From contig CBDDEJ010000011.1 in NCBI GenBank assembly GCA_965226915.1, positions 1 to 64,000 of the forward strand: 64,000 nucleotides of DNA, written 5' to 3'. The number at the start of each line of letters is the position of its first letter. Position 1 is the stretch's first letter. Positions 26,119 through 34,572 of this stretch are shown piece by piece. Position numbers and translations under genes: made by a program. Origin of the DNA: Io17-Chloro-G2 sp965226915. Lineage in GTDB: Bacteria; Chloroflexota; Dehalococcoidia; Lucifugimonadales; UBA3495. Under the pieces are notes generated by a model that made no database searches, was not told the DNA's origin, and saw only the letters and a list, made by a program, of their open reading frames with translations.

Positions 26119-27435
26119 ATGACCCAGCCCAGCTCCCGATTCATATCCCAACGTAGTTCGGGGGAAAAAGAGCTTCTGGAAACGGCGCGGCGAGTGCTGC
26201 CGGGCGGAAGCTTGGGCAACTTCGCGACGCGTGAGGACCAGAATTTTCTGGTGCGGGAAGGCAAGGGCTCCCGCATTTGGGACGTCAGTGGCAACGAGTA
26301 CGTGGACTGGCTCATGGGGTCGGGGCCCATGGTGGCGGGTCATGCCCACCCGGCTGTCGTAGAGGCCGTGGTGAAAGCGGTGGAGCAGGGTAGCACATTC
26401 TTCGCCACCAACGAACAGGCTGTATTGCTGGCCGACGAGTTAGTCAAAGCCGTCCCATGCGCCGAGCAGGTCAGATACACCACCAGCGGAACCGACGCCT
26501 GCTTCATGGCCATGCGGGCGTGCAGGGTCTACCGAAACCGGGAAAAAGTCCTCAAATTCGAGGGCGGTTTCCACGGCACCAGCGACTACGCCCAGATGAG
26601 CGTGACCCCGACCGGCGCCCAGGAGTTTCCCCAGGGAGAGGCGAACAGCGGCGGCATTCCCAGGGCGCTTCAAGAACTGATGCTCATCGCGCCGTTCAAC
26701 GACCTGAACACCACCGAATCCATCATCAACGCCCATCACGACGAAATGGCTGCGGTTATCGTGGAACCATTGCAGCGGATTTTCGCCCCCCAGCCCGGAT
26801 TCTTGCAGGGTCTAAGAGAGATCACCGCCCGCTATGAGATACCGCTGATCTTCGACGAGATGGTCACCGGCTTCCGGTTGGCCTACGGCGGGGCACAGGA
26901 GTTCTACGGTGTCGTTCCCGATCTTTGCACTGTCGGAAAGATCATGGGAGGCGGCTACCCCCTAGCCGCGATTCTGGGCAGGTCGGATATATTATCAGTA
27001 TTTGACCAGAAATCGGCCGGCCGGGAAGAATGGATCAACCAGATGGGAACCCTCAACGGCAACCCAATCGCCTGCGCCGCGGGCCTCGCCACTCTAGAGA
27101 TCCTGCGGCAGCCTGGGACCTACGACAAGATTCACGCCACCGGTAAAAAGATTAAGGACGCTTTGGCCAGAGTTTTAGAGGAGAATCAGGTCCCGGCCCA
27201 GATATGCGGCGAAAACGTGGTTTTTGACGTGTTCTTCACCGACAAGCCCGCCATCAACTACCGCGACGGGTTGCGGGCCGACGGCCAAATGATGGCCCGA
27301 TTCAACGGAGGCATGTTGGAAAGGGGCATCCTCAAAGGCACCCAAAAGTTCTACCCTTCGATGGTCCATACCGAAGAGGATGTAGAACGGACGATTGAGG
27401 CCTTTGAAGAGGTGGCGCCGACGCTGAGGGGATAA
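26119..27435 (+). CDS. Class III PLP-dependent aminotransferase (glutamate-1-semialdehyde aminomutase-like)
   Basis: 438 residues, fold type I PLP enzyme. 'TSGTDACFMAMR' binds the PLP phosphate, 'FDEMVTGFRLAYGG' contains the PLP-pyridine Asp, and K274 in 'TVGKIMGGGYPLAAI' is the Schiff-base lysine. The pattern 'GGSLGNFA...GSRIWDVSGNEYVDW' and the closing 'PSMVHTEEDVERTIEAFEEV' are closest to the HemL subgroup. No other haem genes are nearby, so it may be an aminotransferase with another substrate. A strong AAAGGAGG lies 6 nt upstream of the ATG. A bidirectional terminator follows. Confidence 0.85.
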   Translation: MTQPSSRFISQRSSGEKELLETARRVLPGGSLGNFATREDQNFLVREGKGSRIWDVSGNEYVDWLMGSGPMVAGHAHPAVVEAVVKAVEQGSTFFATNEQAVLLADELVKAVPCAEQVRYTTSGTDACFMAMRACRVYRNREKVLKFEGGFHGTSDYAQMSVTPTGAQEFPQGEANSGGIPRALQELMLIAPFNDLNTTESIINAHHDEMAAVIVEPLQRIFAPQPGFLQGLREITARYEIPLIFDEMVTGFRLAYGGAQEFYGVVPDLCTVGKIMGGGYPLAAILGRSDILSVFDQKSAGREEWINQMGTLNGNPIACAAGLATLEILRQPGTYDKIHATGKKIKDALARVLEENQVPAQICGENVVFDVFFTDKPAINYRDGLRADGQMMARFNGGMLERGILKGTQKFYPSMVHTEEDVERTIEAFEEVAPTLRG

Positions 27436-27472
27436 CGATTAGTATTTAGCACGACTCGCCTAAATTATTTAA

Positions 27473-27499
27473 AAAGCCCCGGCGTCATGCCGGGGCTTT
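27473..27499. terminator. Bidirectional Rho-independent terminator
   Basis: AAAGCCCCGGC (27473-27483) and GCCGGGGCTTT (27489-27499) form a perfect 11-bp stem with a GTCAT loop, flanked by A and T runs. It lies between the converging aminotransferase and HdrB-like genes and can serve both. Confidence 0.85.
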
Positions 27500-27530
27500 G
27501 AATTTACAATGAGCCCGGTTTGCAGTCAGC

Positions 27531-28418
27531 CTACCCCGCCGCCACTCCCAGTTTGGTTATCAACGGTTTGGTGTTGATTATGTGGCGTTGCAGGCCCAGG
27601 TCACGGGCAGAGATGCCCATGGCCATCCCGACCAACTGGGGCAAGTGGATGATGGGCATGTCTATCGAACGGTTGGCCTGCTTGGCGGCCTTTGGTTGGT
27701 AGCCGTCCAGGTTCAGGTGGCATAGGGGGCAGGGCGTGACCATGGCGTCAGCGCCCAAGTCTTTTACCTCGGAGGTGTGCTTGGCCACCATGGCCACCGA
27801 GTTCTTCTCATTGATGGTCAAGATCGGGAAACCACAACACCGGGTCTTCCCGGCGAAGTCGACCAATGTCGCTCCCAAAGCTTCGATCAGCCGCTCCAGC
27901 GAGTCCTGCCGGGATGGATTCTCCTCGATGTCCAAAGCGTCGGGAGGCCGCACCAGGTAGCAACCGTAAAATGGCGCCAACCGGGCTCCCTGCAAGGGCT
28001 TGGTGACCTGCTCCAAAAGCTTGTCCATTCCGTAGTCTTCGATCAAGATCCATAGCAGGTGTTTAGGCTGCGCTGTTCCTTTGTATTCCAGTCCTTCTTC
28101 CGCCAGGCACGAGTTGATCCTGGCCAGATATTCGGGGTCTTTTTTCATTCTGCGGTTGGCCTGGCCCATGACTCCCTGACAGGTGCTGCATATCGTCAAT
28201 ATGGGCAGCCCAAGCCCTTCGGCCAGAGCAAAGGTTCGGGCGTTGAGCGTGTCGCCAAGGAACTGGTTCTTTTCCTGCAGAACACCGGCGCCGGTGCAGG
28301 ACGCTCTGGGCATCTCCTGCAATTCAATGTCCAATCGTTGGCATATGAGCTTGGTTGCTTGATATAGCTCGGGGCATCCTCCCCGGGACACGCAACCTGG
28401 GAAAAAAGCGAATTTCAA
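27531..28418 (-). CDS. HdrB-like CCG-domain subunit of succinate dehydrogenase/fumarate reductase (type E)
   Basis: 295 residues resembling heterodisulfide reductase subunit B and the SdhE subunit of type-E succinate:quinone reductases. Two cysteine-rich CCG repeats are seen. The first has C9, 'ASCTGAG' (one Cys of the usual pair is Ser) and 'CSTC'. The second has 'FYGCYLV', 'TRCCGFPI' and 'CPLC'. Such domains bind a non-cubane or [4Fe-4S] cluster and link the Fe-S subunit to the membrane or quinone. It follows sdhA-sdhB on the same strand, and no cytochrome b-type anchors (SdhC/D) are present. It contains no obvious TM segment, so association would be peripheral. Confidence 0.85.
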   Translation of the reverse strand: MKFAFFPGCVSRGGCPELYQATKLICQRLDIELQEMPRASCTGAGVLQEKNQFLGDTLNARTFALAEGLGLPILTICSTCQGVMGQANRRMKKDPEYLARINSCLAEEGLEYKGTAQPKHLLWILIEDYGMDKLLEQVTKPLQGARLAPFYGCYLVRPPDALDIEENPSRQDSLERLIEALGATLVDFAGKTRCCGFPILTINEKNSVAMVAKHTSEVKDLGADAMVTPCPLCHLNLDGYQPKAAKQANRSIDMPIIHLPQLVGMAMGISARDLGLQRHIINTKPLITKLGVAAG

Positions 28419-28460
28419 CCTGGACCTCCGTGTTGGCTAAACTAGGTTCTTGGGGGAGTC

Positions 28461-28500
28461 GGCCCCCATCCTAACCTTCCCCCTTAAAAGGGGAAGGGAC
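28461..28500. repeat. REP-like palindrome in the sdhB-HdrB gap
   Basis: CCCCCATCCTAACCTTCCCC followed by CTTAAAAGGGGAAGGGAC; the centre CTTCCCCCTTAAAAGGGGAAG is an inverted repeat. It resembles the CCCTTTGCAAAGGG family in layout but has a different centre. It fills most of the 118-bp gap. Confidence 0.55.
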
Positions 28501-28536
28501 TCATTTTTCTTCACAAAAAGCTGAAACCTTGTGGAA

Positions 28537-29508
28537 CTACTCCTCGCCTTCTTTCTCCGCCTTCTTGTAGAGACGGCGGAAGCCATCAACACCCTCAATG
28601 CTCTTGTGGATAGGCGACGGCATCTTGCCGTGGGTGAGTGCCCTGATACCCACCGGCAGGAAGCTCAACAACGCTGGGACGTTGGTCATCCCCACCGTCT
28701 TGACTGGGAGTTTTAGTTCGTCCAAACGGCCGCTTTCCCCCACCAATTCGCCGAAGACTTCGGCATGGCGGGCACCGTTGGAGTTGGTCAATCCCACGGA
28801 AATGGCCTGTTCGCGCAGGGCCATTATCCGGTCCATTGGAGCGACCCCCTTAGGGCAGGCGGTGACGCATTCCGTGCAACGGGTGCAGTCCCACATTCCA
28901 GTGGGCTGGGTTAAATCTTCCAGCCTCTCTTGGGAGACTCCGTTGGCGTCGCCGTCCCTCGGGTCGGCGGTAAAACGGTATGCCTTGGCCAGGGCGGCCG
29001 GCCCCAAGAAGGTTGGGTCAACTTCCAGCACCGTGCAGTCGGAAACACAGGCCCCGCACATAATGCAGGCAGTCACGCTGGAAAGGTGCAACATGGACTC
29101 ATTGGACGCGATGTACTCGGACTCAGGCTCTGGACCCTCTGGCTGCAGATAGGGCTTGACCGCCCTGATCTTCTCCCAGAAGATATCGAAATCCACCACC
29201 AGGTCCTTCACCACCGGCATCACTCCGGCCGGCTCCACCGTAATGACGTTGTCTGCCCCCATCACCGCGGACGCCTGCAACTTGCAGGCCAGGGCGGCGT
29301 GGCCGTTGATACGCACTGCGCACGACCCGCAGATAGAGCTCCGGCACGAACAACGCAGGCTGAGGGTGCCGTCCATATCCTCCCTGACCTTGATCAAAGC
29401 GTCCAAAACGGTGCCGTTGTCTTCAATGGACACGTGGTAACTCTGCCAGTAGGACTCGGGCTGCGGGACGCTGGGGTCGAACCGCTTAATATTTAATGTT
29501 ACATCCAT
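28537..29508 (-). CDS. sdhB: Succinate dehydrogenase/fumarate reductase iron-sulfur subunit, type-E-like
   Basis: 323 residues, longer than the roughly 240-residue classical SdhB. A plant-type [2Fe-2S] site uses C55, C60, C63 and C75 ('CRSSICGSCAV...ALAC'). A [4Fe-4S] site uses C148, C151, C154, C158 ('CIMCGACVSDC'). The third site is C208-x2-C211-x2-C214-x3-C218 ('CTRCTECVTACPKG'). The extra C211 predicts a second [4Fe-4S] cluster instead of the usual [3Fe-4S], which is the hallmark of type-E enzymes. About 85 residues after the last site are additional. It passes electrons between FAD in SdhA and the HdrB-like subunit encoded next. Confidence 0.92.
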   Translation of the reverse strand: MDVTLNIKRFDPSVPQPESYWQSYHVSIEDNGTVLDALIKVREDMDGTLSLRCSCRSSICGSCAVRINGHAALACKLQASAVMGADNVITVEPAGVMPVVKDLVVDFDIFWEKIRAVKPYLQPEGPEPESEYIASNESMLHLSSVTACIMCGACVSDCTVLEVDPTFLGPAALAKAYRFTADPRDGDANGVSQERLEDLTQPTGMWDCTRCTECVTACPKGVAPMDRIMALREQAISVGLTNSNGARHAEVFGELVGESGRLDELKLPVKTVGMTNVPALLSFLPVGIRALTHGKMPSPIHKSIEGVDGFRRLYKKAEKEGEE

Positions 29509-29581
29509 AGACGAATTTTCCTCAGGAATTTTTAATCGGCTGGTTTTAATCGGCTAGTTTTAATCGGCTAGTATTGCCGGC

Positions 29582-31261
29582 CTAGTATTTGCGTACTTCG
29601 GGGGTCCACTGGGTGATGGAAACGGGAGCAAAGGAAATCTCCGGCCCTTCTTCGCCCTTGTTGGTCACAATGTGCTTCATCCAGTTGTCATCGTCTCGGT
29701 CAGGATAATCGGTCCGGGCCTGGGCCCCCCGGCTATCCTTACGCTCCAAAGCGCTGACAGTGATGTTTTCGGCGCAGTCTAGCATGAACCCCAGTTCCAG
29801 CGAGAATATAAGGTCGGTATTGAATACGGCGCCTTTATTATCCACCGGGAGGTGGGCGTAGCGTTCCCTCAGGCCGCGCAGGTCGTGGAGGGTCTCCTCC
29901 ATCCCGGCCTGGTCACGGTACACCGCCAAGTTGTGGTTCAGGCTTTGGCCCATGCCCAGGCGGATGCTGGCAACGCGGTCATCGTTTTGGGCCCGGTCCA
30001 AGATCTGCTGAATGCGGCTTTCCTCTCTTTTCACCACCGCGCCGTCATCGAAATTTACAAACTCTTTGCCGCGGGTGGCTGCCGCCGCGTGGTCTCCCGA
30101 CCGCTGGCCAAACACAATGGTGTCCAGCAGCGAGTTGGCGCCCAGCCGGTTCCCGCCGTGTACGCTGACACAGGCGCACTCTCCCGCGGCGTATATGCCT
30201 GGAACGTTGGTCAATCCATCCACGTCGGTCTTGATGCCGCCCATCATGTAGTGCATCCCAGGACGAATGGGTATGGGCTCCTTGATCATGTCCACTCCCG
30301 CCAGGTCGATGCCTATCTCACGGATCTGGCTGAGCTTCTCCATGATCAAAGCCTCGCCCAGGTGACGGCAATCCAGGAACATACACCCATTGGTCCCGTT
30401 TCCGTTGCTTATCTCGGTCTGCTCCGACCGGGACACCACGTCGCGAGACGCAAGTTCCATCATGTTGGGAGCATAGGCTTCCATGAACCGTTCGCCGTTC
30501 TTGTCCAGAAGGTAGGCCCCCTCGCCCCGGGCGGCTTCGGATATCAATACACCGCTTCCCGCCAGGGTGGTGGGGTGGTATTGGACCATTTCCATGTCCA
30601 TCAACTGGGCGCCGGCGTTATAGGCGAGGGAGATTCCGTCGCCGGTGACTATCAAGGCGTTGGTGCTAGGCTCGAATGCCCGGCCCAAGCCACCGGTGCA
30701 AAAGATCAGCGCCTTGGCGCGAATGGCGTGCAACTGACCGGTGCGAATCTCCAAAGCAGTTACGCCGCAAACCTGGCCGTCTTCTTCTATCAGGGAAGTC
30801 ACGAACCACTCTTCATAACTTCGGATGCCCGCCTTCAGCAATTGCTCAAACATGACGTGGAGCAGGGCCTGCCCAGTGAAGTCGCCGACGAAGAAGGTTC
30901 TGGCGCGGCGTTGTCCACCGAATGCCCGGGTGCCCAGCCGGCCTTCATCGTCCCGGTTGAACGTCACTCCCATGTGTTCCATGTCGATGAGGGCTTGCCC
31001 CGCCGACTTGCACATGACTTCTATCGCGTCTTGATCCCCCAAATAGTCGCTGCCTTTCACCGTGTCATAGGCGTGGTCTTCCCATTCGTCGCCCCGGTCG
31101 GTAAGGGCTGCGTTTATGCCGCCCTGGGCCGCGTTCGAGTGGCTGCGCACGGGATGGACCTTGCTGATGATAGCGACGTTGGCCCCGCCGGCGCTGGCGG
31201 CGATGGCAGCCCGCATACCGGCCAAACCGGCGCCGATCACCAGAACATCGTGCTCCAACAT
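29582..31261 (-). CDS. sdhA: Succinate dehydrogenase/fumarate reductase flavoprotein subunit
   Basis: 559 residues. FAD-binding 'DVLVIGAGLAGMRAAIAA' at the N-terminus; 'VRSHSNAAQGGINAAL' includes the His that links FAD covalently in the family; 'QYHPTTL', 'EAARGEGAYLL' and 'RPGMHYMMGG' contain the dicarboxylate-binding and catalytic residues. No Tat signal is visible, so it acts on the cytoplasmic side. It interconverts succinate and fumarate; the direction depends on the quinone and cannot be told here. First gene of the sdhA-sdhB-HdrB-like cluster. Confidence 0.95.
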   Translation of the reverse strand: MLEHDVLVIGAGLAGMRAAIAASAGGANVAIISKVHPVRSHSNAAQGGINAALTDRGDEWEDHAYDTVKGSDYLGDQDAIEVMCKSAGQALIDMEHMGVTFNRDDEGRLGTRAFGGQRRARTFFVGDFTGQALLHVMFEQLLKAGIRSYEEWFVTSLIEEDGQVCGVTALEIRTGQLHAIRAKALIFCTGGLGRAFEPSTNALIVTGDGISLAYNAGAQLMDMEMVQYHPTTLAGSGVLISEAARGEGAYLLDKNGERFMEAYAPNMMELASRDVVSRSEQTEISNGNGTNGCMFLDCRHLGEALIMEKLSQIREIGIDLAGVDMIKEPIPIRPGMHYMMGGIKTDVDGLTNVPGIYAAGECACVSVHGGNRLGANSLLDTIVFGQRSGDHAAAATRGKEFVNFDDGAVVKREESRIQQILDRAQNDDRVASIRLGMGQSLNHNLAVYRDQAGMEETLHDLRGLRERYAHLPVDNKGAVFNTDLIFSLELGFMLDCAENITVSALERKDSRGAQARTDYPDRDDDNWMKHIVTNKGEEGPEISFAPVSITQWTPEVRKY

Positions 31262-31386
31262 TGGTGTCTTTCCTCCAGTTAATCCTTGGGGCGTTAAACC
31301 CGAGTCGGCCCCAGTGAGCTAAATAGTAGGCTTAACGGCCATTTGTCTTCCCACACGATCATGGAAAGCACGAGAAACCGCCACCA

Positions 31387-31414
31387 AATATACCAGAAAA
31401 GGATTCTAGTACAA
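31387..31414 (-). promoter_or_regulatory. Possible promoter upstream of sdhA
   Basis: On the minus strand TTGTAC (31414-31409), a 16-bp spacer and TATATT (31392-31387), giving a leader of about 120 nt before sdhA. The -35 box is weak, so this is tentative. It lies in the gap between the nudix gene and sdhA. Confidence 0.35.
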
Positions 31415-31457
31415 ACCCAACCGGGCCCAACCAGGTTAGACCGGAACTAGAGCGAAC

Positions 31458-32045
31458 TTACCTGGACCCAACCTGCTTCAACGCCATGAGCAACGAAGCG
31501 ATTGTTTTCAGGTCCTTGATCTCACCAGACTGCAACAAGCCTTCCACCTCCCCCAGGGAAACGGGGACCACGGCAATGTTCTCGTCAAAATCAGCGGGCA
31601 GGGTGGCCGGTTCCAATTCGGTGGCCAGATAGGCGTACATGTACTCAGTGCACCAACCAGGGGAGATCCAGAAGCTGGACAGGAGTTGAATCTTTTTTGC
31701 GGTGAAGCCCACTTCTTCTTGGAGTTCCCGCACCGCGGCTTGTTCGGGGCTCTCGCCCGCCTCTACTCCGCCGGCCGGGACTTCCAAAAGTTGGTCTTCC
31801 ACCGGCTTGCGGTATTGCCGGACCAAAAGAACATTCCCTTGGGGATCCACCGGAACAACGCAGACAGAGGCGCCATGCTCGGCGATCTCCCGGGTGGTGA
31901 TGCGGCCGTCTGGAAGCCGAACTTTGTCCACACGCAACTTGACGATACGGCCTTGGAATTCCACCCGGCTTTCCACGGTAGTCTCCGTGAAATCCTGGGG
32001 TACGGGCTGCGTTCGCTTGTCTTCCATGGCTGGGGACGAACTCAC
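31458..32045 (-). CDS. Nudix hydrolase (ADP-ribose pyrophosphatase-like)
   Basis: 195 residues with a complete Nudix box, 'GGVEAGESPEQAAVRELQEE' then VG (G-x5-E-x7-R-E-x2-E-E-x-G). The N-terminal 'FQGRIVKLRVDKVRLPDGRI' and 'EHGASVCVVPVDPQGNVLLV' match the ADP-ribose/NDP-sugar pyrophosphatase branch. It probably hydrolyses ADP-ribose or a related dinucleotide. The ATG overlaps the nadK stop by 4 bp, so the two are translationally coupled and both concern NAD metabolism. A second possible start is the Met 6 codons in. Confidence 0.9.
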   Translation of the reverse strand: MSSSPAMEDKRTQPVPQDFTETTVESRVEFQGRIVKLRVDKVRLPDGRITTREIAEHGASVCVVPVDPQGNVLLVRQYRKPVEDQLLEVPAGGVEAGESPEQAAVRELQEEVGFTAKKIQLLSSFWISPGWCTEYMYAYLATELEPATLPADFDENIAVVPVSLGEVEGLLQSGEIKDLKTIASLLMALKQVGSR

Positions 32046-32902
32046 TGTCCACGGAGGCTGAATCCCAGCCGGCGGGTCAAAGTTCCGTAGAAATAATTGG
32101 GAGGATTGGCCCTGAGAAACTTGGCCTTGAAGGGGCTTTGGACCAGATCCACCCTGTCTCCGGGCTCTAGCGGGTAGTCCACGTGTCCGTCCACGCTGAA
32201 AGTGGCAGGTTGGTAACCTTCCAGGGCCAAGCTCACCTTGGCTGAACTTTCTAAAACCATGGCCGCCGTCAGACCCATATGAGCCGCCACTGGCTTCAAC
32301 ACGAAGGATGCGGACAAGGGGTCCAGGATAGGTCCGCCCACGGCCAGGTTATAACCGGTGCTGCCGGTGGCAGTGGACAGGATCACCGCGTCGGCGCGAA
32401 AGGTAGTCAATTGGGCGCCGTCGATTCTTCCCGCGATGGAAACGACCCTGGACACCGCGCCTCGGGCCAGCACCACGTCATTTAAAGCGTGGTGTGGGCC
32501 GGTTTCCTCCGTACCTCCTGAGCCATTGGGCCCGTTGTGCCGGATTAGCGTTGCCTGGACCATGTTGCGATCTTCGACCCGAGTCTCTCCCTCGAAATAA
32601 CTGGGTAATTTAGTGAGAGCTTCGTCTACTTGGAGCTCGGTCATGAAGCCTAACCGGCCCATGTTGATCCCCACCATGGGTATGCCGTTGGGAGCCGCCG
32701 CCTGGGCAGCCCTCAAGATTGTGCCGTCTCCACCCACGGTGATTATCAACTCTGTTCCGCCGGCGCGTTCATCCATCGACTCGAGGTCTTCCGCCGGCGC
32801 TAGCCAACTGTCCTGACTCAACGACAATTGGTGATAGATGGCCGAACTCAAATCTAGAGCTTCGGGAATACGCGCGTTATATATTATTCCAACGGTTTTC
32901 AT
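32042..32902 (-). CDS. nadK: NAD kinase
   Basis: 286 residues; phosphorylates NAD to NADP. The NAD kinase/diacylglycerol kinase signature GGDGT is present in 'LIITVGGDGTILRAA', followed by 'GINMGRLGFMTE', 'ALNDVVLARG' and 'STATGSTGYNLAVGGPIL'. These are the nucleotide- and NAD-binding loops. It has its own promoter (32967-32996), separating it from nuoN of operon 2, and is followed by the overlapping nudix gene. Confidence 0.95.
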   Translation of the reverse strand: MKTVGIIYNARIPEALDLSSAIYHQLSLSQDSWLAPAEDLESMDERAGGTELIITVGGDGTILRAAQAAAPNGIPMVGINMGRLGFMTELQVDEALTKLPSYFEGETRVEDRNMVQATLIRHNGPNGSGGTEETGPHHALNDVVLARGAVSRVVSIAGRIDGAQLTTFRADAVILSTATGSTGYNLAVGGPILDPLSASFVLKPVAAHMGLTAAMVLESSAKVSLALEGYQPATFSVDGHVDYPLEPGDRVDLVQSPFKAKFLRANPPNYFYGTLTRRLGFSLRGQ

Positions 32903-32966
32903 AAATTCGATTTAATCGCGGTTTTAGGCTCACGTTGAATAGGAGTAGGAGTCCATAGGCGAGGGC

Positions 32967-32996
32967 AGTCTAGCATCGGCCCTATTTTAGTGTCAA
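32967..32996 (-). promoter_or_regulatory. Predicted sigma70-type promoter of nadK-nudix
   Basis: On the minus strand TTGACA (32996-32991), an 18-bp spacer and TAGACT (32972-32967). The start would be near 32960, about 58 nt before the nadK ATG at 32902. It begins just after the nuoN stop at 33028. Confidence 0.6.
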
Positions 32997-33027
32997 CGAA
33001 GCCGCCGGCGCCCCTGGATTTTTCGGC

Positions 33028-34557
33028 TTATCCTCCCAGCACCAGCGCCGCCCCTTCGGACAACCGCAAGATGTAACCCGGCGCTATCCCCATCCACAAC
33101 ATGGCGGCCCCGGCAATCGCCAAGGCAATCCAGGAACTTACCGGCGCGGAGATGGAGTCCTGGGAGACGGAAGCCTGCAGGAACATGGTGCGGATCACCC
33201 TGACGTAGTAGTAAGCCGATACCACGCTGTTAATCACGCCCACGATGGCCAGCCAGACCAGCCCGCTGTCCACCGCGGCGGTGAATATGTATAGCTTGCC
33301 GATGAATATGCTGGTGGGAGGCACCCCAATCAGCGCCACCAACGCCAGGGTCAAAGCCACCGCCAGCACCGGCGCTCGCCGGACCATACCCGCGAAGTCG
33401 TCGATACGCGTGCCGCCGGTTCGGTTGCTGATGGCGATGACCGCAAAGAAGGCGGTCAGGTTTGCCGCGGTGTACGCCACCAGATAGAACAAGACGCTGC
33501 TGGGGCCTATGGACGCGAACTCCAGTGTCCCGAATCCAGCGCCGGAGCTTTTTACACCCGCGGCCACGCCCACCAAGATGTAGCCGGCTTGGGCTATGGT
33601 GCTGTATCCCAACATCCGTTTGATATCGTTCTGGCCTATGGCCATCAGGTTGCCCACCGTCATGGAAACGGCCGCCAGGACGGCGATCAATCCGGCCCAC
33701 TCCAACCCCACGTCGAAAAATCCGGTGAAAAGAACGCGAATAAGTATGGCGAACGCGGCTGCCTTGCTGGCCACCGACAAGAACGCGACCACCGTGGTCG
33801 GAGCGCCTTCATAGACGTCGGGGACCCACATCTGGAACGGCACGGCGGAGATCTTGAAACCAAATCCCACCAGCAGCAGCACGAACCCCACCAAGACCGC
33901 ATAGCTGCCGAACGCCACGTCCTGTTGGGCGGGAGATGAGACACCTGCGGCAATCCCTTCTAGTGTCGTGCTGCCGGTGAACCCGAAGATCAACGCCATC
34001 CCATACAGCATCACGGCCGAACTCAAGGCCCCGACTATCAGGAACTTCATGCCCGCTTCGGTGGAGCGGGAGGTCATCAAAAAAGCCCCAAGAGCCGCCA
34101 GCGGCATGGTGGTCAGCTCCAGGGAGATGTAAATGGTGATCAGCTCGGTGGCAGCGGCGAGCAGCATCATCCCCGTGGCTGAGAAAAGGATCAGGCCGAA
34201 ATATTCGCCCCGAAACCGGTCCATCTGCTCCACGTAATCCGACGACGCCAACACGACTAGACCTGTAGCGGCAATTACCAAAAAGTTGAAAAATAGCGCG
34301 AACCGGTCCACCGACAGGCTCCCCAATAGGACGCTGGCCGTTGCTCCCGCAGATCCGGAATTTGTCACCAGGTTGGACGACTCGCCCAGGTCATATAGCT
34401 GGATCAGGCTCAACGTCAGGGGCGCCGCTAAGGCCAATACGGCGGCGGCGGGAAGCAGTCCCTTCTTCGATGAAACCAAGTCCAGTACGACCACCAAGAT
34501 GGCCGCGCCGGTCATGGCGGCATAGGGAGATATTATGTAAAGGTCGTAAAGAGACAT
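33028..34557 (-). CDS. nuoN: NADH-quinone oxidoreductase subunit N, operon 2
   Basis: 509 residues, full-length antiporter-like subunit. Landmarks: 'TIYISLELTTMPLAALGAFL' (TM5 Glu), 'VPFQMWVPDVYEGAPTTVVA', 'DIKRMLGYSTIAQAGYILVG' and 'FYLVAYTAANLTAFFAVIAI'. It ends operon 2. It follows nuoM by 15 bp. Only the N-terminal part of the operon 1 paralogue is visible, and it differs markedly. Confidence 0.96.
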   Translation of the reverse strand: MSLYDLYIISPYAAMTGAAILVVVLDLVSSKKGLLPAAAVLALAAPLTLSLIQLYDLGESSNLVTNSGSAGATASVLLGSLSVDRFALFFNFLVIAATGLVVLASSDYVEQMDRFRGEYFGLILFSATGMMLLAAATELITIYISLELTTMPLAALGAFLMTSRSTEAGMKFLIVGALSSAVMLYGMALIFGFTGSTTLEGIAAGVSSPAQQDVAFGSYAVLVGFVLLLVGFGFKISAVPFQMWVPDVYEGAPTTVVAFLSVASKAAAFAILIRVLFTGFFDVGLEWAGLIAVLAAVSMTVGNLMAIGQNDIKRMLGYSTIAQAGYILVGVAAGVKSSGAGFGTLEFASIGPSSVLFYLVAYTAANLTAFFAVIAISNRTGGTRIDDFAGMVRRAPVLAVALTLALVALIGVPPTSIFIGKLYIFTAAVDSGLVWLAIVGVINSVVSAYYYVRVIRTMFLQASVSQDSISAPVSSWIALAIAGAAMLWMGIAPGYILRLSEGAALVLGG

Positions 34558-34572
34558 CTAAAGGCTAGCCGG

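Noticed and set aside
29852..31282. Plus-strand open frame of 476 codons opposite sdhA
   Set aside because: It is antisense to a complete, motif-rich sdhA; the composition is atypical and there is no RBS or domain.
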